A stretch of 64,000 nt of DNA, taken from assembly GCF_014235185.1 (NCBI RefSeq), contig NZ_CP060131.1, forward strand, positions 999,501-1,063,500, in the 5' to 3' direction. The notes below the pieces were generated by a model. That model ran no database searches and was not told where the DNA came from. It saw only the letters and a list, made by a program, of their open reading frames with translations. Positions 54,049 to 62,870 of the stretch are shown here, one piece after another; the first letter of the stretch is position 1, and each line of letters opens with the position of its first letter. This stretch comes from Pseudonocardia petroleophila (GTDB taxonomy: Bacteria; Actinomycetota; Actinomycetes; Mycobacteriales; Pseudonocardiaceae). The position numbers and the translations under genes were made by a program.

Positions 54049-54789
54049 TCAGGAGGACTCGCGTCGTCGCGGAGAGTAGGCCGTGAACCCGGCGGCGACC
54101 GCATCCTCGGGGGTCCGGAACCACACCTCGGCCTTCGTCCGGCCGAAGTACGGGCTCGACGGCGGGTGGAACAGCATCGACCCCGCGTTGCCCTTGATCG
54201 TGAACTCCGGTCCCGGCGCCGACCCGTCCGGGAGCGGGGCGGCCGACCCGGGGCCGTACGGACTGACCCGGGGACGGGGCTTCGGGGACGGGCGGCGGGT
54301 CGGCTCCGGGGTCGCCACGGCGGACTGCTGCCCGGGTGGGGACGAGGTCAGCGACCGGACCGTGGGCGATGGGCGGGGGCCTGGGCTGGGGCGAGGCGGG
54401 GCGGGCGGGGCCGCAGCGGCGGGTGCCGGGGCGGGCGGCGGCGGGGCGGGCGCCTCGCGCACCGTCGCGTCGTCCGCGGACGTCGGGGCCTGCGCGGACG
54501 ACGACGCGGACGGCGCGGGCGGCGGCGCCGGGGCGGGCGGGGCGGCCGGAGGCGACGGCGCGGGGGCGGCCGCAGGCGGGGCGGCGGGAGCCTGTGGGGC
54601 GGCGGAGGCCGTCACGGGTGCCGGGGCGCTGCCGTTCGCCGTGGTGCGGGGGGCGGCCGGCGGGCGCGGCGCCCGGACGTCGACGGGCTCGGCGGCGCGG
54701 CGGCGGGCGATCACCCAGGCGGCCCCCACCCCGAGCAGGAGGGCCGGGACGATCCAGCGGCCACGGCGGGACGGGCGGGCGTCGGTCAC
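54049..54789 (-). CDS. Sunset-domain protein with membrane anchor and Pro/Ala-rich linker
   Basis: 246 residues. Membrane segment at about 12-28 (WIVPALLLGVGAAWVIA), then ~140 residues of proline/alanine-rich low-complexity linker, then a C-terminal ~60-residue domain (YGPGSAAPLPDGSAPGPEF, IKGNAGSMLFHPPSSPYFGR, AEVWFRTPEDAVAAGF) that matches the actinobacterial sunset domain, of unknown function. The domain would be displayed outside the membrane, across the cell wall. It lies next to the anchored GH6 gene, same strand. GTG start. Confidence 0.78.
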   Translation of the reverse strand: MTDARPSRRGRWIVPALLLGVGAAWVIARRRAAEPVDVRAPRPPAAPRTTANGSAPAPVTASAAPQAPAAPPAAAPAPSPPAAPPAPAPPPAPSASSSAQAPTSADDATVREAPAPPPPAPAPAAAAPPAPPRPSPGPRPSPTVRSLTSSPPGQQSAVATPEPTRRPSPKPRPRVSPYGPGSAAPLPDGSAPGPEFTIKGNAGSMLFHPPSSPYFGRTKAEVWFRTPEDAVAAGFTAYSPRRRESS

Positions 54790-54866
54790 AGGTCTGCTCC
54801 CCTCGCGTGCGTGACGACGAACCTACCGTCCGCGTTCCCCCGTCCCACCGCACCACCTCGCAGGCG

Positions 54867-56234
54867 TCACTGACGGGCCGCCTTGACCAGGTCGAACCGC
54901 GCCAGCGCCTCCAACCGCTCGGCCTTGTGGTCGACCATCGGCTCCGGGTAGCCGTCCGGGACGCCGTCGGGCAGCGTCCACGGCTGGTGCGCCGCCTTGC
55001 CCGCCACGTCGCGCAGCTCCGGCACGTACCGCCGGACGTAGGCGCCGTCGGGATCGAACTTCTCCCCCTGCGTGATGGGGTTGAACACCCGGAAGTAGGG
55101 CGACGCGTCGGTGCCGCTGCCCGCGGTCCACTGCCACCCGTGCTGGTTGGAGGCCAGGTCGCCGTCGACGAGCAGGCGCATGAAGTGCCGGGCCCCCCAC
55201 CACCACGGCAGGTGCAGGTCCTTGACCAGGAAGCTCGCGACGATCATGCGGACGCGGTTGTGCATCCACGCCTCCTCGCGCAGCTGCCGCATCCCGGCAT
55301 CGACGATGGGGAACCCGGTCCGCCCGTCGCACCACTGCTCGAAGGCGCGGCGGGCGGCCGCCCCGGACGCGGTCGGCAGGGCGTCGAAGGACCGGTCGTA
55401 GTTCTCGCGGGCGGAGTCGGGCCGCTGGTGCAGGACGTCGGCGTAGAACTCCCGCCAGGCGATCTCGGTGCGGTAGGTCTCGGCCGACTCGCTGCGCCTG
55501 CGCGCCAGATCGGCCAGCAGCGTGCGCGGGTGCACGAGCCCGTACTTGAGGTAGACCGACATCCGCGAGGTGCCCGGCTTGTCCGGGCGGTCGCGGGCGG
55601 CGGAGTAGTCGTTGACGTCGTCGTCGAGGAAGGCCCGCCAGCGCGCCAGCGCCGCGTCCTCGGTGGCCTCGGGCAGCTCGGCGTCGACGGGCTCGTCGTC
55701 CGGGATCGCGACGCCGTCGAGATCGGCGGGGTCGATCCACTCGACCGTCGACGCGTCGGTGTCGGCCGGCCCGCGCCATCCGTGCTCGGCCCACGCCCGG
55801 CGGAACGGGGTGAACACCCGGTACGGGTCGCCGTCGCCCTTGCGGATCCGGCCGGGGGCCACCGCGTACGGCGACCCGGTGCGGACGAGCTCGCGGCCGG
55901 CGTCGGCCAGCGCCTTCGCGACGGCCTCGTCGCGGCGGGTGCCGTAGGGCCCGTAGTCGGCGGCGACGTGCACCGCGCCCGCCCCGACCGCCTCGGCGAT
56001 CCGCGGCACGACCTCGGCCGGGTCGCCCTCGACGACGAGCAGCCGCCCGCCGAGCGACTCGTCGAGCGAGCGCAGCGCCCGGAACAGGAACGTCGAGCGG
56101 GCGGCGCCGGACGGGCCGAGCAGCGCGGGGTCGAGCACGAACAGCCCCAGGGCGCTGGGGGCCGCGGCGAGGAAGGTCGGCTGGTCGCGGACCCGGAGGT
56201 CACGCCGGAACCAGACGACGGAGGCGTCACTCAT
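54867..56234 (-). CDS. phrB: Deoxyribodipyrimidine photolyase
   Basis: 455 residues. The N-terminal antenna domain starts VVWFRRDLRVRDQPTF. The FAD domain has TEIAWREFYADVL, DAGMRQLREEAWMHNRVRM, FLVKDLHLPWWWGARHF and SNQHGWQWTAGSGTDASPYFRVFNP. It repairs cyclobutane pyrimidine dimers with blue light. Class I. It lies upstream of the sunset-domain gene on the same strand. Confidence 0.92.
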   Translation of the reverse strand: MSDASVVWFRRDLRVRDQPTFLAAAPSALGLFVLDPALLGPSGAARSTFLFRALRSLDESLGGRLLVVEGDPAEVVPRIAEAVGAGAVHVAADYGPYGTRRDEAVAKALADAGRELVRTGSPYAVAPGRIRKGDGDPYRVFTPFRRAWAEHGWRGPADTDASTVEWIDPADLDGVAIPDDEPVDAELPEATEDAALARWRAFLDDDVNDYSAARDRPDKPGTSRMSVYLKYGLVHPRTLLADLARRRSESAETYRTEIAWREFYADVLHQRPDSARENYDRSFDALPTASGAAARRAFEQWCDGRTGFPIVDAGMRQLREEAWMHNRVRMIVASFLVKDLHLPWWWGARHFMRLLVDGDLASNQHGWQWTAGSGTDASPYFRVFNPITQGEKFDPDGAYVRRYVPELRDVAGKAAHQPWTLPDGVPDGYPEPMVDHKAERLEALARFDLVKAARQ

Positions 56235-56285
56235 GGAGCGCGACGCTAGCGGCCGGTGCGGCCCGTCGCCCGGTGACGCCCGGTG

Positions 56286-56757
56286 TCAGGTCGGACCGTC
56301 CGGCCGGACCCGGGCCGCGAGCACCCGTTCCAGGGGCGGGCGCACCCACGCCGCCAGCGCCTCCGGGTCGTCGGGGCCGCGGACGAGCGCCGTGAGCACC
56401 AGCCCGTCGACGACCGCGGCCAGCTCCTCGGCGGCGGCCACCGGGTCGGCGGCACCGGCCCGGTCGAGCATCCGCGCACCGAGGCGGCGGATGGTGTCGC
56501 CACCGGCCAGCAGCGCGGACCGCAGGTCGGGGTCGCGGACGGCGGCGAGGCTCAGCTCGTGGCGGGCGAGGGTGCGGTGCCGCTGGGTGGTGGCCATCGA
56601 GACGGCGACGGCGACGAGCCCGTCGAGCAGGTCGACCGGCCCGTCCAGGCCGGCGAGCTCCCGCTCCAGGTCCAGCTCCAGCAGGCGTTCCACGCACCCG
56701 GACACCAGCGCCGACCGGCTCCGGAAGTAGTACGACGTGCTGCCGGCCGCGGCGTCG
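56286..56757 (-). pseudogene. TetR-family regulator lacking its N-terminal DNA-binding part
   Basis: The effector domain is intact and ends normally (RRLGARMLDRAGAADPVAAA through to the stop). At its N-terminal side it begins with AVDAAAGSTSYYFRSRSALV, which is the end of the TetR helix-turn-helix; the ~30-40 residues that should precede it are absent. Continuing the frame leads into antisense of a flavin monooxygenase. No start codon in a sensible place. It is probably a deletion remnant that cannot bind its operator. Confidence 0.75.
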
Positions 56758-57897
56758 ACGGCCCTGCACCGGGCCGGGCACGCGGTGACGGTGCTCGAGC
56801 GGGCGGGCGAGCTGCGCGAGACCGGGGCCGGGATCGGGATCATGCCCAACGGCGTGCTGGCCCTGGACGCCCTGGGGCTCGGCGGGCCGGTGCGCGAGCG
56901 GGCGGCGCCGTTCGCCGAAGGGGGGATCCGCGACCGGCACGGGCGGGCGCTGCTCGCCACCGACCGGTCCGCGCTGCGCGACCTCGTCGGCGCGCCCGTG
57001 ACGGTGCTCACCCGCCCCTGGCTGCACCGGCTGCTCGCCGCGGCGCTGCCCGCGGGCACCGTCGTCACGGGGCGGGCGGTCACCGCGCTGCGGGAGGGCC
57101 CCACCGGGGTCGAGATCGACGGTCACCGGACCGACGTCGCGGTCGTCGCCGACGGGGCGGGGAGCCGGTTGCGGGCCGCGCTGTTCCCCGCGCACCCCGG
57201 GCTGCGCCGGTCCGGCGAGTCCGCCGCGCGGTCCGTCGCGACCGGGGTGCCCGCCGACCTCCCGCTCGCGCCGGGCGAGCTGCTCGACCACCGCACCGGC
57301 GACCGGTTCGGCTGCATGCCGATGTCCGACGGCGGCGTGTACTGGTACGCGACCTGGCGCGACACCGCCCCGGACGACCCACCGGCCCGGCACCGCTGGC
57401 TGCGCGAGCGCCGCGCCGACTGGCACCCGTGCGCGGCCGCGCTGATCGACGCGACCGCGCCCGAGGCGGTCCACGTCGTGCAGACCGCGCAGCTGGCCCG
57501 GCCGCTGCCGGCCCTCGCGGTGGGGCGCGTCGCACTGCTCGGCGACGCCGCCCACGCGATGACCCCCGACCTCGGCCAGGGCGCCTGCCAGGCGTTCGAG
57601 GACGCGGTGGCGCTCGGGGCGGTGCTCACCGGCGCCGGCCCCGCGGAGGCGCCCGCCGCACTCGCGCGCTACGACGCCCTGCGACGGCCCCGCACGAGCG
57701 CGCTCCAGCGGCAGGCCGCGCGGGCGAACCGCGTGCTGGGCCTCCACGGACCGGCGGGCCGGATCCGGGACGCGGCGCTCCGGCTCGTCCCGGGGGCGCT
57801 GTCCACGAGGGCGCTGGCCGCGCAGCTGGCCTGCACGCCGCCGCCGGACCCCACCCGTCACGCAGCAAGGCCACCTTCCCGCAACGAGATCGCGTGA
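56737..57897 (+). pseudogene. Flavin monooxygenase lacking its N-terminal FAD motif
   Basis: 386 codons in frame. The second half is intact: VADGAGSRLRAAL, LLGDAAHAMTPDLGQGACQAFEDAVALG and the C-terminal helices of UbiH/salicylate-hydroxylase-type enzymes. The N-terminus reads LPAAASTALHRAGHAVTVLERA; the initial strand and GxGxxG loop that should precede ALHRAGH (~15-20 residues) are gone. The frame starts at a GTG inside the remains of the divergent TetR gene. The last codons and stop lie within the palindrome at 57862. FAD binding is probably lost. Confidence 0.72.
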
Positions 57898-57912
57898 AGG
57901 TGGCCTTGCTGC
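57862..57912. repeat. Dispersed palindromic element, copy 2
   Basis: Arms 57862-57882 and 57892-57912 (20 of 21 bp pair) around the 9-nt loop AACGAGATC. It matches copy 1 at 20196-20246 in arm length, loop length, the loop start AACGAG and the following AACGG. It overlaps the monooxygenase remnant's 3' end and lies 20 bp beyond the citrate synthase stop, so again it closes convergent genes. Confidence 0.8.
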
Positions 57913-57931
57913 AACGGCGGGGAGGGTGGGG

Positions 57932-59233
<1,302 letters not shown>

Positions 59234-59344
59234 GTGGAGGTTCCCTCACACTCGCGTGGTCCAAGTCTGTTGAGCATCACGCTAGTGCGCCGGGCACCCG
59301 ACCCGCTGGGCAGAGGTGCCCACATCACGCGAGGAGCGTCCCGG

Positions 59345-60358
59345 ATGGCCCGCTACGGCACCCAGTTCGGCCCCGACATCACCTTCCTCGGCGTGCCCCG
59401 CTGCGACTGGTCGGATCCCGCGTCCTTCGCCGGTGCCGCGGTCGTCGTGCTGGGTGCTCCGTTCGACGGCGGGACGTCGCACCGACCGGGTACGCGGTTC
59501 GGCCCCCAGCACATCCGGCAGTCCTGCTACCTGCCGCACGACGGCTCCCGACCCTCCCTCGCGCTGCGCGTCGACGGGTTGGCCGACCTCGCCGTGCACG
59601 ACGCGGGAGACGTCGAGATGTTCTCCGGCGACGCCGAGCGATCGGTGCGGGATCTGCAGGAGGCGGTGCACGCGATCGCGGCCGCCGGGGCCGTCCCGCT
59701 GGTGCTCGGCGGAGACCACACGATCGCGTGGCCCGACGCGGCCGGGGTCGCCCAGCATCTGGGACAGGGGCGCGTCTCGATGATCCATTTCGACGCCCAC
59801 GCCGACACCGGCGACATCGAGTTCGGCTCGCTCGTCGGGCACGGGCAGCCGATGCGCCGGCTGATCGAGTCCGGCGCGGTGCGCGGTGACCGGTTCCTGC
59901 AGATGGGGCTGCGCGGGTACTGGCCGGGCCCGGAGACGCTGTCCTGGATGGCCGGCCACGGCATGCGGTCCTACGAGATGACCGAGATCGTCGCCCGCGG
60001 GCTGGACGCGTGCCTGACCGAGGCGTCCGCGATCGCCGTCGACGACTGCGACGGGGTGTTCCTGTCCGTCGACATCGACGTGTGCGACCCCGGCCACGCC
60101 CCCGGCACGGGCACGCCGGAGCCCGGCGGGCTCACCGCCCGCGAACTGCTCGACGCCGTGCGCCGCCTGGCCTACGAGCTGCCGGTCGTCGGCGTCGACG
60201 TGGTGGAGGTGTCGCCGCCGTACGACCACGCCGAGATCACCTCGTTCCTGGCCAACCGGGTGGTCCTGGAGGTGCTCTCCGGCATGGCCCGGCGCCGCCG
60301 CGACGCCGCCGACGGCACGACGTGGGACCCCCGCCGGCCGCTGCTCGACGGGCGCTAG
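59345..60358 (+). CDS. speB: Agmatinase-family ureohydrolase
   Basis: 337 residues. All manganese motifs are present: LGGDHTIAWP, MIHFDAHADTGD, and SVDIDVCDPGHAPGTGTPEP. It hydrolyses agmatine or a guanidino acid to urea; guanidinobutyrase or guanidinopropionase are alternatives. The ribosome site GCGAGGAG precedes the ATG. The stop TAG lies in a CTAG that is the target of the adjacent IS, and an amino-acid permease was its convergent neighbour before the insertion. Confidence 0.88.
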   Translation: MARYGTQFGPDITFLGVPRCDWSDPASFAGAAVVVLGAPFDGGTSHRPGTRFGPQHIRQSCYLPHDGSRPSLALRVDGLADLAVHDAGDVEMFSGDAERSVRDLQEAVHAIAAAGAVPLVLGGDHTIAWPDAAGVAQHLGQGRVSMIHFDAHADTGDIEFGSLVGHGQPMRRLIESGAVRGDRFLQMGLRGYWPGPETLSWMAGHGMRSYEMTEIVARGLDACLTEASAIAVDDCDGVFLSVDIDVCDPGHAPGTGTPEPGGLTARELLDAVRRLAYELPVVGVDVVEVSPPYDHAEITSFLANRVVLEVLSGMARRRRDAADGTTWDPRRPLLDGR

Positions 60359-60359
60359 C
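60354..60359. repeat. IS target duplication, left (GCTAGC)
   Basis: NCTAGN sequence immediately outside the left inverted repeat. Five of six bases match the right copy at 61475-61480. Contains the agmatinase stop codon and, on the other strand, the transposase stop codon. Confidence 0.65.
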
Positions 60360-61344
60360 TGTACTGATCGGACAGGTTAGTCAATCTGGTGATCGGTGGG
60401 TGTCCGCCGCAGGCGGTGTGGGGTCGGTGATGGTTGTACTCGTGAATCCAGCCCGGTAGGGCTTTGCGGCGGTGGGTTTCGCTGGCGTAGAGCCGGCGGA
60501 ACGCCCATCCCTCGACCAGGGTCCGATGGAACCGTTCGACCTTGCCGTTGGTCTGCGGGCGGTAGGGGCGGGTGCGGCGGTGGCGGATCTCAAGCTCGGC
60601 GCAGGCCTCGCGCCACAGGTGTGAGCGGTAGCAGGCGCCGTTGTCGGTCAGGACCGCCCGGACGGTGACGTGGCGGGCGGCGAACCAGGCCACTGCCCGG
60701 TGCAGCACGGCGACCGCGGTGGCGGCGGTTTCGTCGTCGCACATCTCGGTGTAAGCGACGCGGGAGTGGTCGTCCAGGACGGTGTGCAGGTAGCCGGTGC
60801 CCATCTTGGGATGGTGGTGACGGTTGCGCGGCTTGCCCGGGGTCGCGGCCCGATGACGCTTGCCTTGGGCGCGTCCGACGAAGCGCCATCCGCCGCCGTC
60901 GGGGATGTTGCCCAGCTTCTTCACATCCACGTGGGCCAGGTCGCCGGGGTGGGGATGTTCGTAGCGGCGCACAGGTTCCCCGGTGGCCCGGTCCAGGTGG
61001 GAGAGCCGGTTGATCCGGCACGAGGTCAGGATGCGGTGCACCGTGGAGGTCGACAGCCCCAGGATCGCGGCGATTCCGACCGGCCCCAGGCGTTGCTTCC
61101 AGCGCAGGTGCACGACCTTGCGCACCGCCGGGGCCGGCGTCGCGCAGGGTGAGTGGTGCGGGCGGGAGGACCGGTCTTGCATGCCGGCCTCGCCCTCGCA
61201 GGCGTACCGGTCGGCCCAGCGTTTCGCCGTCGGCCAGGACACCTGAAACCGTTCCGCAGCCCGGGCGACGGGCCAGTCCTGCTCGACGACCAGCTTCCCC
61301 AGCCGTAGTCGTGCGGTCGGGGTCAGCGCGGCGTTAGCGTGCAC
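60355..61344 (-). CDS. IS481-family transposase
   Basis: 329 residues from the GTG at 61344, with AGGAGG upstream. N-terminal helix-turn-helix: LTPTARLRLGKLVVEQDWPV, RFQVSWPTAKRWADRY. DDE catalytic residues are in LAHVDVKKLGNIPDGGG (Asp), VLTDNGACYRS (Asp) and NGKVERFHRTL (Glu). It appears intact. Its stop codon lies in the flanking target CTAG, outside the element proper, as described for some CTAG-targeting elements. Confidence 0.9.
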   Translation of the reverse strand: MHANAALTPTARLRLGKLVVEQDWPVARAAERFQVSWPTAKRWADRYACEGEAGMQDRSSRPHHSPCATPAPAVRKVVHLRWKQRLGPVGIAAILGLSTSTVHRILTSCRINRLSHLDRATGEPVRRYEHPHPGDLAHVDVKKLGNIPDGGGWRFVGRAQGKRHRAATPGKPRNRHHHPKMGTGYLHTVLDDHSRVAYTEMCDDETAATAVAVLHRAVAWFAARHVTVRAVLTDNGACYRSHLWREACAELEIRHRRTRPYRPQTNGKVERFHRTLVEGWAFRRLYASETHRRKALPGWIHEYNHHRPHTACGGHPPITRLTNLSDQYS

Positions 61345-61474
61345 GGTGAGGACCTCCTGGGTCGTGGTGTGGGTGCCGTCAGACAGCTCCACACCACCCC
61401 AGGGGGTCCTCACCTATCAAGATCAGTCAGACCGTGTCGTCACACGACCTCGACCAACGTCTCCGATCAGTACA
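60360..61474 (-). mobile_element. Complete IS481-family insertion sequence
   Basis: About 1.1 kb. The terminal inverted repeats start TGTACTGATCGGA at 60360 and at 61474 (reverse); 20 of the first 23 bases match. One intact transposase. Flanked by GCTAGC and CCTAGC. IS481 itself targets NCTAGN and makes 6-bp duplications, in agreement. Confidence 0.85.
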
Positions 61475-61480
61475 CCTAGC
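61475..61480. repeat. IS target duplication, right (CCTAGC)
   Basis: Matches the left flank in five of six bases. The CTA within it is the stop codon (TAG on the minus strand) of the amino-acid permease. Confidence 0.65.
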
Positions 61481-62837
61481 CCTGCTCGAGCCGCTCCGCG
61501 TCGAGGTCCACCCGGCCCACCACGACGTGGTTGACCGCCCACAGCACCACGCCCACGACCAGCAGGACCCCGGCCACGAGGTACTCCGCGAACGGCTTGC
61601 CCGACAGCGGCGTCACCAGGAACCCGCAGAGCGCGATGCCCAGCCAGGGCGACCAGGACGGCGCGCGGAAGTGGTCGTGCTCGACGGGACGGCGGCGCAG
61701 CACCAGCACCGCGATGTTGACGATCGTGAACACGAGGAGCAGGAGCAGCGACGTGGTGCCGCCCAGCAGCGTGATGTCGGCGGACGCCACGAGGATCACC
61801 GCGATGACGCTGGTGAACACGATGGCGACCCACGGCGTCCGGCGGCCCTCGTGGACCCGGCCGAACACGCTCGGGATGACCCGCTCGTTGGACATGCCGT
61901 AGAGCAGCCGGCTCGCCATCAGCATGTTGATCAGCGCCGAGTTCATCACGGCGAACAGCCCGATCACCGCGAACAGGGCCAGCGGGAACCCGGGGGCGCC
62001 GACCTCCAGCACCCGCAGCAGCGCCCCGCTGCCCGCCTCCTCCAGCTCTCCGGCCGGCACCAGCAGCGACGACAGGACCGCGATCACCACGTAGATCGCG
62101 GCGGCCGCCCCCATCCCCCACAGCATCGCCCGCGGGAAGATCTTCGCCGGGCTGTGGCACTCCTCGGCCATGTTCACCGAGTCCTCGAAGCCGACCATCG
62201 CGAAGAACGCGAGCCCGGTGGCGCTGGTGATCGCCAGCAGGGCCGTCGAGTCGCCCGTGTCGATCTGGGTGAGCCGGGCGGGCTCGCCCTGGCCCTGCGC
62301 CACCGCGTAGAGCCCCACGCCGATGATCAGTAGCAGGCCGGACAGCTCGATGACCGTGAGCACCACGTTGGCCTTGACCGACTCCCCCACCCCGCGGAAG
62401 TTGATCAGGGCGAGGCCGAGGATGAACGCGCCCGCGACGGCCCAGGTGGGCAGCTCGACGAACTCGCGCAGGTAGGTGTCGCCGAACGCCTTCGCCGCCG
62501 TCGCCGCCGACGTCACCCCGGACGCCATCACGGTGAAGGTGACCATGAAGGTCAGGAAGTTGATGCCGAACGCCTTGTGCGTGTACAGCGCGGCCCCGGC
62601 CGCCCGCGGGTACTTGCCGACGAGCTCCAGGTAGCTGAACGCCGTGAGGAAGGCGACGACGAACGCCAGGAGGAACGGCAGCCACAGCGCGCCGCCGATC
62701 TTCCCCGCGACCGAGCCCATCAGCGCGTAGATGCCCGCGCCGAGGATGTCGCCGATCACGAAGAACAGCAGCAGCTTCGGCCCGATCGCGCGCTTCAGCT
62801 CAGGCTGGGCTGTGGCCGTGGTCACCCCGTCGCTCAT
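61476..62837 (-). CDS. APC-family amino acid/polyamine permease
   Basis: 453 residues, about twelve membrane helices. Helix 1 carries the unwound substrate motif GDILGAGIYALMGSVAG, and helix 6 has ATGLAFFAMVGFEDSVNMAEEC, both family hallmarks. It imports an amino acid or amine. Its original convergent neighbour is the agmatinase-family gene, which hints at a shared guanidino or polyamine substrate. Complete despite the IS at its stop codon. Confidence 0.9.
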   Translation of the reverse strand: MSDGVTTATAQPELKRAIGPKLLLFFVIGDILGAGIYALMGSVAGKIGGALWLPFLLAFVVAFLTAFSYLELVGKYPRAAGAALYTHKAFGINFLTFMVTFTVMASGVTSAATAAKAFGDTYLREFVELPTWAVAGAFILGLALINFRGVGESVKANVVLTVIELSGLLLIIGVGLYAVAQGQGEPARLTQIDTGDSTALLAITSATGLAFFAMVGFEDSVNMAEECHSPAKIFPRAMLWGMGAAAAIYVVIAVLSSLLVPAGELEEAGSGALLRVLEVGAPGFPLALFAVIGLFAVMNSALINMLMASRLLYGMSNERVIPSVFGRVHEGRRTPWVAIVFTSVIAVILVASADITLLGGTTSLLLLLVFTIVNIAVLVLRRRPVEHDHFRAPSWSPWLGIALCGFLVTPLSGKPFAEYLVAGVLLVVGVVLWAVNHVVVGRVDLDAERLEQG

Positions 62838-62870
62838 ACGGGGAGATGGTGAGGCATCCGGTGCGCGACG

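Noticed and set aside
54083-54873. Plus-strand Gly/Ala-rich open frames resembling PE_PGRS-like repeats.
   Set aside because: They are the antisense of the Pro/Ala-rich linker of the sunset-domain gene.
59292-59321. GGGCACC...GGTGCCC repeat upstream of the agmatinase gene as an operator.
   Set aside because: Seven-bp arms 16 nt apart in GC-rich DNA are weak evidence, and no regulator gene is adjacent.
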